Positions 48,352 through 57,766 of a DNA stretch of 64,000 nucleotides are shown piece by piece (position 1 is the stretch's first letter; each line of letters starts with the position of its first letter). The DNA is taken from NCBI GenBank assembly GCA_035308165.1, contig DATGHC010000087.1, positions 11,325 through 75,324 of the forward strand. The letters run 5' to 3'. This DNA is from DASTCZ01 sp035308165. Lineage in GTDB: Bacteria > Acidobacteriota > Terriglobia > Acidiferrales > UBA7541. A model generated the notes under the pieces. The model was not told the DNA's origin and did no database searches. It worked only from the letters and a program-made list of their open reading frames with translations. A program made the translations under genes and the position numbers.

Positions 48352-48966
48352 ATGACGAAGTCAACTGAAGAATTGGATCTGAGCAACCCGGGAATGAAGT
48401 TGGAGGATGCCACCATCGCCGACCTATCGCGGCGCATGATTGAGCTGCTCGGAGAAAATCCCAACCGGGAGGGATTGCTCAGGACTCCCGTGCGGTTTGA
48501 GAAGGCACTTCGTTTTCTGACCAGCGGCTACTCGCAGGATGCTTCCAAGGTACTCAACGGGGCGACCTTCGACGTTTGCTACGACGAAATGGTGGTGGTG
48601 AAAGACATCGAAGTGTACAGCCTTTGCGAGCACCACTTGCTCCCATTCTTCGGCAAGTGCCACGTGGCGTACATCCCCAACAAGCGCGTCGTAGGACTTT
48701 CCAAGATTCCGCGGCTGGTGAACATGTTTGCGCGGCGGTTTCAAATTCAGGAGCGGCTGACCAATCAGATCGCCCGCGCCATTGAAGAAGAAATAAAACC
48801 ACAGGGCGTGGGTGTCATCCTGGAAGCCCGCCACCTTTGCATGGTCATGCGTGGAGTGGAGAAACAGAATTCTCAGACGGTGACCAGCGCGATGCTGGGT
48901 GTTTTCCGCGATAACAAACAAACGCGCGACGAGTTTCTGTCCCTGGTGGGCGGACGCCCCACCTAG
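48352..48966 (+). CDS. folE: GTP cyclohydrolase I
   Basis: 204 residues from an ATG four bases after the previous stop, with agg-rich sequence upstream. FolE core: NREGLLRTPVRFEKALRFLT, SLCEHHLLPFFGKCHVAYIP (zinc Cys and His), VVGLSKIPRLVNMFARRFQI with QERLT, and HLCMVMRG with the second zinc Cys. Makes dihydroneopterin triphosphate for folate, queuosine or tetrahydropterin, consistent with the two PTPS genes ahead of it. Confidence 0.95.
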   Translation: MTKSTEELDLSNPGMKLEDATIADLSRRMIELLGENPNREGLLRTPVRFEKALRFLTSGYSQDASKVLNGATFDVCYDEMVVVKDIEVYSLCEHHLLPFFGKCHVAYIPNKRVVGLSKIPRLVNMFARRFQIQERLTNQIARAIEEEIKPQGVGVILEARHLCMVMRGVEKQNSQTVTSAMLGVFRDNKQTRDEFLSLVGGRPT

Positions 48967-49070
48967 CGCCACCTTGCACCCATTCCGTGTGCATGGTTTT
49001 CTCCCTCCCGCGGAGTTTTCTGCTATCCTCTGCCCGCGAGTAGCCCCCACCTTGGGCGAGGACGAGCGAT

Positions 49071-49625
49071 ATGGCTGAAGACATCACCGAATTGCACGAA
49101 CGAGCGGAACACGGCGCCGAGCACTCCAAGCAAGCCATTGTGACCCTGACGATGGCCGTCCTGGCGGTTTGCGTGGCAGCAGTTTCTCTGATGGGACACC
49201 GCAGCCACACCGAAGAAATGCTGGCCCAGACCAAGGCCACGGACCAATGGGCCTACTATCAAGCCAAAGTCATAAGAGAGAGAAGTTATGAAGTGTTTCT
49301 CGATCAGCTGAGCGTTTTTACGGTTCAAGACAAAGCCCACGCCGATGAATTAAGGGCGAAATACACCAGCGAGGCCAAGCGATATCGTTCGGAAGCCAAC
49401 GAAATCCAGGGGACGGCAACGTCGGATGAAGCGGAATCTCAGGCCTACGGCCGCCGCAGTGACCGGTTTGACCTTGGCGAGGTGCTGCTGGAGGCTGCCC
49501 TGGTGATTTGCTCCATTACTCTCCTCACTCACAAACGGCATTTCTGGATGATCGGGTCGATCATTGGAATTGTGGGCGTGGTTGTGGCCATCACCGGCTT
49601 CCTAATTCACCTGCCGGCTGCCTGA
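49071..49625 (+). CDS. DUF4337 membrane protein
   Basis: 184 residues. N-terminal helix (AIVTLTMAVLAVCVAAVSLM), cytoplasmic helical hairpin with AKATDQWAYYQAKVIRERSY (the WAYYQAK motif is a DUF4337 mark), and two C-terminal helices (LEAALVICSITLLT; FWMIGSIIGIVGVVVAITGF). Function unknown. Inner membrane. A single gene. Confidence 0.8.
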   Translation: MAEDITELHERAEHGAEHSKQAIVTLTMAVLAVCVAAVSLMGHRSHTEEMLAQTKATDQWAYYQAKVIRERSYEVFLDQLSVFTVQDKAHADELRAKYTSEAKRYRSEANEIQGTATSDEAESQAYGRRSDRFDLGEVLLEAALVICSITLLTHKRHFWMIGSIIGIVGVVVAITGFLIHLPAA

Positions 49626-49751
49626 AAAGTTCTTGCAAATCACGGATTTTCGCCGCTGGACAATCCTTTACTCTGTCTCTCCAGCTATGATAGTCTGTTG
49701 ATCGAAGAGAAGACGAAAAAGCGCTGGAGAGGGCGCGACGGAGAGGGTGGC

Positions 49752-50012
49752 TTGAGAGAGGCCAAATCGGGATTGATTGAACAGTATCGCCAGCATGTCA
49801 AGGACACCGGTTCGCCGGAAGTGCAGATCGCTCTGCTGAGCGAGCGCATCAATTACCTGAATTCGCATCTGAAATTTCACCTCAAGGACCACGCTTCGCG
49901 GCGCGGGTTGATCATGATGGTCAACAAGCGCAGGCGTTTGCTGGATTACCTGAACCGCCGCAACCCGGATCGGTATCGCGAGATTGTGGATCGCCTTAGT
50001 TTGCGCAAGTAA
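49752..50012 (+). CDS. rpsO: ribosomal protein S15
   Basis: 86 residues from TTG 49752, preceded by gagagggtgg; a longer in-frame start at 49698 gives a tail S15 never has. S15 core: EAKSGLIEQYRQHVKDTGSP, then EVQIALLSERINYLNSHLKF, HASRRGLIMMVNKRRRLLDY and LNRRNPDRYREIV. Binds 16S rRNA in the 30S platform. The rpsO-pnp order is conserved in many bacteria. Confidence 0.95.
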   Translation: MREAKSGLIEQYRQHVKDTGSPEVQIALLSERINYLNSHLKFHLKDHASRRGLIMMVNKRRRLLDYLNRRNPDRYREIVDRLSLRK

Positions 50013-50250
50013 TCCCGGCAGTTTTTGGCAAGGAGATGGACGCCAGCCGGTAAAGGCAGCTCAGAATCGTCGCACGAGGCTCGCGCGGCCGCGCGGAATA
50101 TCCGCCCGGTCGCATTTTTGTTAGGGGAACCCCGCGAGCTCTCCGCTTCACTCGTCTGATTCTTCCAAACTAACTAAATCAAGTCCAAGGCGCCCCGGCC
50201 CCCATCCGCCCGGATGCATGCCGTGCGAGCGCACAAAGGAAGTAAAACGT
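50013..50250. other. rpsO-pnp intergenic region
   Basis: 238 bases with no gene. A GC-rich palindrome (cgcgcggccgcgcg, near 50084-50097) could be an RNase processing hairpin of the kind seen between rpsO and pnp in other bacteria. An aaaggaag site for pnp lies at 50235-50242. Confidence 0.4.
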
Positions 50251-52428
50251 ATGTCGCAGCAAGAAGCTCCTTATCAAGTAAAAGTGGAACTCGGTGGGCG
50301 CACACTCATCCTGGAATCAGGAAAAATCGCCAAGCAGGCCAACGGCGCCGTTGTGGCGCGCTACGCGGACACCTGGGTTTTGTGCACAGCGTGCATGGAC
50401 AATCGCGCAAATCCAAAAGATTTTCTCCCTCTTACCGTGGATTATCGTGAGAACACATATTCCGCCGGGAAAATTCCCGGTGGATTTTTTAAGCGCGAGG
50501 GAAGACCTTCCGAGCGTGAGATTTTAACCTGCCGGTTGATTGACCGGCCGATGCGCCCTCTGTTTCCGGAGGGCTGGCGGAATGAAACCCAAATCATAGG
50601 CTTCGTTCTTTCCGTGGATGAAAATGATCCCGATGTGCTGGCGGTGACCGCCGCCTCCGCGGCGGCGTATTGCTCCGATCTTCCGTTCACCACACCGATT
50701 GCCGCCGTTCGCGTTGGAATGGTGGAGGGGCAGTTCATAGTGAATCCAACGTTCATGCAGCAGAAGGTCAGCACCATAAACATCGTGGTCGCGGGAAGCG
50801 CGGATGCGATTGTGATGGTGGAATCCGGAGCGGGCGAAGTTTCCGAAGATACCGTTGCGGACGCGCTGGCGTTTGGTCATGACCATGTGAAGCGGATTGT
50901 CGCGGCCATCCAGGAACTCCACGCACAGATCAAGCCCGTGAAAGTCACCGTGCCGCCGGTGGCCTTTGATGAAGCTCTGGCCAAGCAGATTGAGCAAACG
51001 TACGGCACACGGCTTCACGACGCGCTGGATACCAAGAAGCATCCCAAGAAGGAGAGCTACGCTCTCATCGCGGAAATCCACAAAGAGATCCTGGACGCTA
51101 TTCCAGAAGAGGACGAAGATAAGCGCAAACTGGCGGATCGTGCATTCGAGAGGCTCCGCGAAAAAATTTTCCGTGATGACATCCTCATCAATCGCCGGCG
51201 CCCCGACGGCCGCGCCTTTGACGAGATTCGCAAGATCACTTGTGAAATCGGCATGTTGCCGCGTACTCACGGATCCGCCTTATTCACACGGGGCGAAACT
51301 CAAGCCCTGGCCACACTGACTCTGGGCACGAAGGAAGACATGCAACGCCTCGACATCCTGTTCGAGAGCGACACCTTCAAGCGCTTCATGCTCCATTACA
51401 ACTTCCCGCCATTCTCCGTCGGTGAGGTGAAATTTCTGCGCGGGCCGGGCCGGCGCGAAATCGGCCACGGCGCCCTGGCAGAACGTTCGTTGACGGCGCT
51501 GTTGCCGCCCGAGGCCGATTTCCCCTACGCGATGCGGTTGGTTTCAGACATTCTGGAATCCAACGGCTCCTCCTCCATGGCTACTATTTGTGGAGGCTCT
51601 CTGGCAATGATGGATGCGGGCGTGCCTCTCAAGGCGCCTTGCGCTGGTATTGCCATGGGTTTGGTTTTTGACGGACCGAATTCCGCGGTGCTCACAGACA
51701 TCGCCGGCGCGGAAGACCATTACGGTGATATGGACTTCAAGGTTGCGGGCACGCGCCAGGGGATTACCGCGTTACAGATGGACATCAAGGTCGGCGGCGT
51801 CAGCATTCCGCTGATGCGTCAGGCGCTCGAACAGGCCCGGCGCGGCCGTTTGTACATCCTGGACATCATGGACCAGACCATCAACGAGTCGCGCAAGACA
51901 ATGTCCAAGTATGCGCCGCGGCTCACTATGCTCACCATTCCCACCGACAAAATCCGCGACCTCATCGGCCCGGGAGGCAAGAAAATCCGATCCATCATCG
52001 AAGCTACCGGAGTCAAGATCGATGTCATGGATGATGGAAAGGTCCACGTTTTTGCCAACAGCGGTGAATCAGGCGATGCAGCCCTGCAGATGATCCGAGA
52101 CGTTACGGCCACGGCCGAAATTGGCAAAACGTATCTCGGGAAAGTCGTGCGATTGGCCGAGTTCGGCGCATTCGTCGAAATTTTCCCAGGCACGGATGGT
52201 CTGCTGCATATCAGCGAGATCGCGGAGTCGCGCATCAAGGACGTCCGTGACGAATTGAAAATGGGCGATCAAGTGCTAGTAAAAGTGCTGGCCATTGAGG
52301 GCAACAAGATACGCCTCTCGCGCAAAGCATTGCTGCGCGAGGCGCGTGAGAAGCAGGCACGTAGCGTGGCCGGCGGTTCCGGCGGTGGCTCCACCGGCGG
52401 AACGACCGGTGGCGGGGAATCGCAGTAA
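50251..52428 (+). CDS. pnp: polynucleotide phosphorylase
   Basis: 725 residues. Two RNase PH domains surround a helical region (first: ARYADTWVLCTACMDNR; second: PRTHGSALFTRGETQALATL, then GPGRREIGHGALAERSL). The KH domain has IRDLIGPGGKKIRSIIEATG and the S1 domain GKVVRLAEFGAFVEIFPGTD. A Gly/Ser/Thr-rich tail ends it. Phosphorolytic 3'-5' RNA degradation, part of the degradosome; also touches nucleotide and phosphate balance. Confidence 0.97.
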   Translation: MSQQEAPYQVKVELGGRTLILESGKIAKQANGAVVARYADTWVLCTACMDNRANPKDFLPLTVDYRENTYSAGKIPGGFFKREGRPSEREILTCRLIDRPMRPLFPEGWRNETQIIGFVLSVDENDPDVLAVTAASAAAYCSDLPFTTPIAAVRVGMVEGQFIVNPTFMQQKVSTINIVVAGSADAIVMVESGAGEVSEDTVADALAFGHDHVKRIVAAIQELHAQIKPVKVTVPPVAFDEALAKQIEQTYGTRLHDALDTKKHPKKESYALIAEIHKEILDAIPEEDEDKRKLADRAFERLREKIFRDDILINRRRPDGRAFDEIRKITCEIGMLPRTHGSALFTRGETQALATLTLGTKEDMQRLDILFESDTFKRFMLHYNFPPFSVGEVKFLRGPGRREIGHGALAERSLTALLPPEADFPYAMRLVSDILESNGSSSMATICGGSLAMMDAGVPLKAPCAGIAMGLVFDGPNSAVLTDIAGAEDHYGDMDFKVAGTRQGITALQMDIKVGGVSIPLMRQALEQARRGRLYILDIMDQTINESRKTMSKYAPRLTMLTIPTDKIRDLIGPGGKKIRSIIEATGVKIDVMDDGKVHVFANSGESGDAALQMIRDVTATAEIGKTYLGKVVRLAEFGAFVEIFPGTDGLLHISEIAESRIKDVRDELKMGDQVLVKVLAIEGNKIRLSRKALLREAREKQARSVAGGSGGGSTGGTTGGGESQ

Positions 52429-52472
52429 CCGCCAAACAATTTCCACCTCCGCAGGAAGTGGATGATGCAAAC

Positions 52473-52510
52473 GGCCCGGTGTCGCGATGCGAAGCCGGGC
52501 CATTTGTTTT
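52473..52510 (+). terminator. rho-independent terminator after pnp
   Basis: Stem ggcccgg (52473-52479) with ccgggcc (52495-52501), loop about 15 bases, followed by atttgtttt. It sits between the convergent pnp and murA genes. Confidence 0.65.
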
Positions 52511-52549
52511 CTGTGATGATTTTAAAATGTCCGGAGGGTGACCCGGGTA

Positions 52550-53821
52550 TTAGTGGGCCCTGGTGATCTTTGCTCCGAGTGCGGAAAGTTTTTCTTCGAT
52601 GCGTTCGTAACCCCGATCGATATGGTACACGCGGTCAATCATCGTCTCGCCGCGGGCCACCAGCGCAGCCAAAACAAGCGATGCGCTTGCACGCAGGTCT
52701 GAGGCAATCACCGTAGCACCCTCGAGAACAGCGGGGCCCCGGACGATGGCCACGCGTCCATCAATGGTGATGTTCGCGCCCATTCTCATCATCTCGCTGG
52801 CGTGCAGAAACCGGTTCTCAAAAATGGTTTCGGTGATTACGGAACCGCCTTCTGCCTGAGTGGCCAGAGCCATATATTGCGCCTGCATGTCGGTGGCAAA
52901 GCCCGGATACTCCTCCGTAGTGACGTCCGAGGCGACGAGCCTTTTTGGCGCCCGCACGCGCAGGCAATGCGGCCCGCCGCGAACAACCTCGATTCCTGCC
53001 TCAGCAAGCTTGCCAAGAATGGAGGTCAGGTGGCCCGGCTCACAATCAGCTATTTCAATTTCGCCGCCAGTAATCGCTCCGGCCACCAGGAAGGTGCCGG
53101 CCTCGATTCTGTCGGGAATAACGCGATGGGTTGCGCCATGCAATTCGCCCACGCCGCGCACTTTTAATGTGGAAGTGCCGTCTCCGGAAATATTCGCGCC
53201 CATCTTGCGCAGCAACTCGACGAGGTCGGTCACCTCCGGCTCTCTGGCGGCATTTTCAATCACCGTTTCGCCTGCCGCGAGAACCGCGGCCATCAGCACA
53301 TTTTCAGTCCCGGTGACGGTAATCTTTTCAAAGTTCACTTTTCCGCCTGCCAGACGCTTTCCCTTTGGCACCCGCGCTTCAATGTATCCGTGCTCCATGA
53401 TGATTTCGGCGCCCATTTGTTCAAGCGCTTTCAAGTGCAGGTCCACGGGGCGCGCTCCAATGGCGCACCCGCCCGGCAGGGAAACGCGCGCGCGTCCAAA
53501 CCGGCCCACCAGCGGGCCAAGCGTCAGCACAGAAGCGCGCATGGTGCGCACCAACTCGTAAGGCGCTTCGAGATCATTTACTTCTTCCGTACGAAGTGTG
53601 TAATCGGTGGATGGGGCATCGGGGGTCTGGACGTGCGCCCCCATGTGCGAGAGCAGCTTGGCCATGGTCAGGATGTCGCGCACTGCTGGAATATTGCGCA
53701 GGCTCACGGGCTGCGACGTCAGCAGGGCCGCGGCCATCGCCGGCAGCGCGGAGTTTTTTGCGCCGCTGATTCGCACCGTGCCTTCGAGCCTGCGTCCGCC
53801 TTCGATAAGCAGTTTATCCAT
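52550..53821 (-). CDS. murA: UDP-N-acetylglucosamine 1-carboxyvinyltransferase
   Basis: 423 residues. MDKLLIEGGRRLEGTVRISG with AKNSALP opens the EPT fold; RASVLTLGPLVGRFGRARVS precedes the PEP-binding Cys119 in LPGGCAIGARPVDLHL. GTENVLMAAVLAAGET and HRVIPDRIEAGTFL are further MurA motifs. It catalyses the first committed peptidoglycan step and is fosfomycin-sensitive by the Cys. It follows murQ by 14 bases on the same strand, so the recycling and synthesis genes may share a transcript. Confidence 0.95.
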   Translation of the reverse strand: MDKLLIEGGRRLEGTVRISGAKNSALPAMAAALLTSQPVSLRNIPAVRDILTMAKLLSHMGAHVQTPDAPSTDYTLRTEEVNDLEAPYELVRTMRASVLTLGPLVGRFGRARVSLPGGCAIGARPVDLHLKALEQMGAEIIMEHGYIEARVPKGKRLAGGKVNFEKITVTGTENVLMAAVLAAGETVIENAAREPEVTDLVELLRKMGANISGDGTSTLKVRGVGELHGATHRVIPDRIEAGTFLVAGAITGGEIEIADCEPGHLTSILGKLAEAGIEVVRGGPHCLRVRAPKRLVASDVTTEEYPGFATDMQAQYMALATQAEGGSVITETIFENRFLHASEMMRMGANITIDGRVAIVRGPAVLEGATVIASDLRASASLVLAALVARGETMIDRVYHIDRGYERIEEKLSALGAKITRAH

Positions 53822-53835
53822 TTCAGGTGTGTTCC

Positions 53836-54735
53836 CTAATTGGACTGATTGAGTGCTTTGCGAACATTCCCATGGGCCTGGCGCAACCGTTGCCGCGCTT
53901 CCGGCGCGCTTTGATTCCTCTTCAGCATGATAAGCGCTACGCATGGGTCGTGTCCGGCTTGACGCAAGGCCCGTGCCGCTTCCGACACGGTTGCGCCTGT
54001 GGCCTGCTCCAGGATTCGCAGCCCTCGCTGCTTTAGCTTCTTGTTCGTCAAGGCCACACCGATCATCCAGTTGTCGTACACGCGGCCCAGCCGAACCATC
54101 GTGGATGTAGAGAGCATGTTGAGTACCAATTTCTGGGCGGTGCCCGCTTTCAAGCGAGTCGAGCCGGTGATGGCTTCTGGACCGGTGTTGGGTGCAATTA
54201 ATATTTTCACCGCGTGAGCCAGCGGCGAACGGCGGTTCGACGTGATGCCGATAGTCAGTGCGCCTGCTTTGCGCGCCTGGGCCATCGCGCCCAGCACGTA
54301 GGGCGTTGAGCCGGATGCGGTGAGGCCCACGACGGCATCACGCTTTGTAACGTGTCGCGTGGAGATGTCCCTTGCGCCCCGCGACGCGGAATCTTCAGCG
54401 CCTTCCACGGCGTTTGTCAGGGCGCGCCGCCCGCCCGCAATGATGGCCTGAAACTTTGTTGGAGACACACCGAATGTCGGGGGGATTTCCGCGGCGTCCA
54501 GAACTGCCAACCGGCCGCTGGTGCCTGCGCCGCAGTAAAATACTCGTCCGCCGGATTCGATTGAGCGAGCCAGCGCGTCCACTGCGCGGGCGATTGAAGG
54601 AAGCTCGCGCGCGACTGCCCCGGAAACGGTGGCGTCTTCACGGTTCAGTGCGCGCAGCATCGCGCGCGTGGACATGCGGTCAATGCCGCGCGTGCGCGGA
54701 TTGCGCTGCTCGGTTTGGCGGATTGTTTTCGACAT
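53836..54735 (-). CDS. murQ: N-acetylmuramic acid 6-phosphate etherase
   Basis: 299 residues, the family length. SIS fold: RVFYCGAGTSGRLAVLDAAE followed by IPPTFG (the catalytic Glu region), EGAEDSASRGARD, VGLTASGSTPYVLGAM and GPEAITGSTRLKAGTAQKLV with LNMLST, all characteristic of MurQ. Converts MurNAc-6-phosphate to GlcNAc-6-phosphate and lactate in the cytoplasm. Located between the NagZ-AmiE-like gene and murA. Confidence 0.95.
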   Translation of the reverse strand: MSKTIRQTEQRNPRTRGIDRMSTRAMLRALNREDATVSGAVARELPSIARAVDALARSIESGGRVFYCGAGTSGRLAVLDAAEIPPTFGVSPTKFQAIIAGGRRALTNAVEGAEDSASRGARDISTRHVTKRDAVVGLTASGSTPYVLGAMAQARKAGALTIGITSNRRSPLAHAVKILIAPNTGPEAITGSTRLKAGTAQKLVLNMLSTSTMVRLGRVYDNWMIGVALTNKKLKQRGLRILEQATGATVSEAARALRQAGHDPCVALIMLKRNQSAPEARQRLRQAHGNVRKALNQSN

Positions 54736-54818
54736 TAAATTCGTGAACGAGAATTATAGCTGGGTAAGGGTGCCGCTTGCTTGCGCGCCGCCAAATTGCC
54801 AATAGCTAAGATGATCCT

Positions 54819-57698
54819 CTACCGGGGGCGCGTGCTCGCGCGAAGCTCGGTAAATCCCAGCGCCTCCGCGACGGCGTCGTGGATGGCGGGACGGACTTGC
54901 TGGATCTTTTCGTTGGCGCGGCTGGGATAGGTGCGGTTCGTGAGCAGGACAACGAAGAGATCTTTTTCCGGGTCGCACCAGATGGAAGTGCCCGTGAAAC
55001 CGGCGTGGCCGAAGCTGCGAGAAGAGAAATATTTGCCACTGGAGGATGGTTCGGTGGGGACTACCCATCCGAGTGCTCTTGTGTTGCCTGCTAGCGGCTG
55101 AGCGGAGGTGAACTCTGTAACCGTCGCGCGGCGAAGAAACCGATGGTGCCTGAAGATGCCGCCATTCAGCATCATCCTGCAGAAATGCGCGAGGCCGCTC
55201 GCTGTCGAAAAAAGCCCTGCGTGGCCGGCTACACCGCCCATGACCCACGCGTTGTCGTCATTTACTTCGCCCACTGGGAGGCGCTTTCGCAGCGAAGTAT
55301 CAGTGCCCGTGGGCGCGATTTGCGAGCGCAACGACCGTCGCCATGGGTTCCAATAGGTGTCCTGCATGCAGAGCGGAGCAATGATGCGACTCTGCGCTAG
55401 ATCGTCGAGCGGCATTCCTGTCATGCGCTCAATTATTTCACCCAATAGGATGAAGCCCGGGTCAGAGTATTCGACCTTGGCGCCTGGTTCGTAGATGAGC
55501 CTTTCAGAGATTGCAGCGGCAATGACTTGTCGCTTTGTCTTCAGCGATTCGTAATAGAAAGCCTTTCCTCGGAGGCCCGAGGTGTGTGTGAGCAGGTGAC
55601 GCAGCGTCACTCGCTCGCGCCATTTCAGTTGGTCGCCGGATTCCCACTCGGGAAGATACAGCCCGAGCCTTGAATCGAGGTCTAAATTTCCAGCTTCCAC
55701 TTCCATTGCCGCCAAAGTCGTTGTCACCACAGGCTTCGTGAGGGATGCGAGGTCATAAATCGTTTCTGGGACTACTGCGGGCGAATTCTTTTCATAAGTG
55801 TGGCGGCCGAAGGCATGAAGCCACAGTTCGTCTCCAAGGCCTACTGCAATTGTCCCGCCCGGGAACGCCGCATCCTCGACAGCTCGGTCCAGCAATGTCC
55901 AGACAGGATTGAGTACCGACTGCCTATCCTCGGTCGCGAAGTGCAATAACATCAGATCCGAAACGCGGGAGAGGCCATCGCCAATTTTGAGCGGAGGTTT
56001 TGCTCCAGGAATTCTCACGGGGAGCTCTCCCCTGATACTGATGTGGTCGAATAATGCGCGGGCTGCCGCACGCTGCGCGACATCCGCCGTGCTGAATGCG
56101 GCGAGCCAGGTGGGAGCATTTGGAAATCGCTCGATCAGATAAGGGCTACCAAAACAAACAACGGCGAGCGGTTTCTTCTGCGATTGGAGACGCTCGACCA
56201 AGTCGATCTGATCTTTCGGAAGACCAATATTTCCTTTTCGGTCGGCTACGCGCACAAAGAGCGCTGCGACGGCGACATCGTAAGAATCCGCCAGAGGAAG
56301 TTTCGCATTAGACGCAGGGGCGAATCGAGTATCCACGTGGATTGCTTGGAGCGAATCTACTCGCCAGCGAATTTCGCTTTCAAATGATTCGCCGGGAATG
56401 AAGTCCGGGTCGGCATCGATGGAAACGAGCAACACTCGCAAGGGCTTTGCTGCGTTGAGGGGGATGATTCCGGGGGTGTCCCGCAGAAGAGTGATGCCAC
56501 GATCCGCGATGCCCTGCGCCACGTCCACTGAATGGTGTTGAGCGATCGTCTTGTCAAGGTCCTGCCTCTCCGCATCCCTTGTAAGGTTGGTGTGAAGTCC
56601 CAGCCGCGCCTTGGCGCGCAAAATTCGGCCCACAGATGCATCCACGCGTGCGATGAGCAGTCTGCCTGACGCGACCGCCTCATGAAGGGCGGCAATTGCA
56701 CCATCCGGCGAAGGAGAAAGCAAAAGCACGTCCGCGCCCGCTAGGACTGCGCGTACGGCGGCTTCGCCCGGCGAGAATCTTGCCGCGACGCCGTCCATGT
56801 CGAGCGCATCCGTGACAATGAGCCCGGGGAAGTCCATTTCGTTGCGCAACAGATCCGTCAAGACGCGATGGGAGAGTGTGGCGGGAATTTCGGAGTCGGA
56901 ATCAAGCGCGGGCACAGCCAAGTGTCCAGTCATGACGGAACCGACATTCGCGGATATCGCCGCACGGAAGGGGACTAGCTCGATGTTGTCCAGCCGCGCG
57001 CGGTTCGCAGTGACGCGCGGCAAATCAAGATGTGAATCTGTGCTTGTGTCGCCGTGCCCGGGGAAATGCTTGGCTGTGGCGAGGCCGCCATTTTCTTCCA
57101 CACCGCGAATAAACTCTGCGACGAACTTAGCCACGCGTTTGGGATCCTCACCGTAGGACCGTGTGTTGATGATCGGATTGGCGGGATTGCTGTTGACGTC
57201 GGCATCCGGAGCAAAAATCCAATGAATGCCCACTGCGCGTGCCTCGAGCGCGGTTATTCGGCCAACTTCGTAAGCATCTTTTGGCGAACCCGTGGCCGCA
57301 ACGGCCATGGCATGTGGGAAAGAAGTGCCGCCCACCAGACGCATCGCAGTCCCGCGCTCAAAATCGGCGGCCACGAGTAACGGAATGTCAGCGCTCTTTT
57401 GGCACTGATTGATGATAGCCGCGGTGGCATAGATGTCGCCACGCTCGAGTCCCAATGGCGTCACCCCTGTATGCAGCATGAGCCCGCCGACGTGCAAATC
57501 TGTAATGTAGTGACTGAGCTTCGCGGCCTCGCGATCATCGTGCGGCGCGAACCGGCCAAAAAACGGAACCACCAACAACTGCCCCAGCTTCTCATCAAGC
57601 GACATTCGGCTGAGCGTCGTCTTCACCCAGCGTTCAAGGGATGACGTGCCCGGTTTTTTCCGGGAAGTGGCCGCGCGGCGCGGCTTGCGCTTAGCCAT
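54819..57698 (-). CDS. NagZ (GH3 N-acetylglucosaminidase) fused to AmiE-like serine hydrolase
   Basis: 959 residues. The N-terminal GH3 domain has DEKLGQLLVVPFFGRF, then HWIFAPDADVNSNP and NPIINTRSYGEDP, and the NagZ loop KHFPGHGDTSTDSH, which provides the acid/base His-Asp dyad. From about residue 600 to the end is a beta-lactamase-family domain: DLASLTKPV (Ser and Lys near 650), VTLRHLLTHTSGL, EYSDPGFILLGEIIERMTG, GGVAGHAGLFSTASGLA and FGHAGFTGTSIW. In B. subtilis NagZ and AmiE are separate, consecutive enzymes of MurNAc salvage; here they are one chain. No signal peptide. Start preceded by gagg at an 11-base distance. Confidence 0.9.
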   Translation of the reverse strand: MAKRKPRRAATSRKKPGTSSLERWVKTTLSRMSLDEKLGQLLVVPFFGRFAPHDDREAAKLSHYITDLHVGGLMLHTGVTPLGLERGDIYATAAIINQCQKSADIPLLVAADFERGTAMRLVGGTSFPHAMAVAATGSPKDAYEVGRITALEARAVGIHWIFAPDADVNSNPANPIINTRSYGEDPKRVAKFVAEFIRGVEENGGLATAKHFPGHGDTSTDSHLDLPRVTANRARLDNIELVPFRAAISANVGSVMTGHLAVPALDSDSEIPATLSHRVLTDLLRNEMDFPGLIVTDALDMDGVAARFSPGEAAVRAVLAGADVLLLSPSPDGAIAALHEAVASGRLLIARVDASVGRILRAKARLGLHTNLTRDAERQDLDKTIAQHHSVDVAQGIADRGITLLRDTPGIIPLNAAKPLRVLLVSIDADPDFIPGESFESEIRWRVDSLQAIHVDTRFAPASNAKLPLADSYDVAVAALFVRVADRKGNIGLPKDQIDLVERLQSQKKPLAVVCFGSPYLIERFPNAPTWLAAFSTADVAQRAAARALFDHISIRGELPVRIPGAKPPLKIGDGLSRVSDLMLLHFATEDRQSVLNPVWTLLDRAVEDAAFPGGTIAVGLGDELWLHAFGRHTYEKNSPAVVPETIYDLASLTKPVVTTTLAAMEVEAGNLDLDSRLGLYLPEWESGDQLKWRERVTLRHLLTHTSGLRGKAFYYESLKTKRQVIAAAISERLIYEPGAKVEYSDPGFILLGEIIERMTGMPLDDLAQSRIIAPLCMQDTYWNPWRRSLRSQIAPTGTDTSLRKRLPVGEVNDDNAWVMGGVAGHAGLFSTASGLAHFCRMMLNGGIFRHHRFLRRATVTEFTSAQPLAGNTRALGWVVPTEPSSSGKYFSSRSFGHAGFTGTSIWCDPEKDLFVVLLTNRTYPSRANEKIQQVRPAIHDAVAEALGFTELRASTRPR

Positions 57699-57766
57699 GG
57701 GGCAATTGCCTCATCACTATGCACACTGCTCGCCAGTTCTGTTGTAAAGTCACCGGGGTCTCCAAC

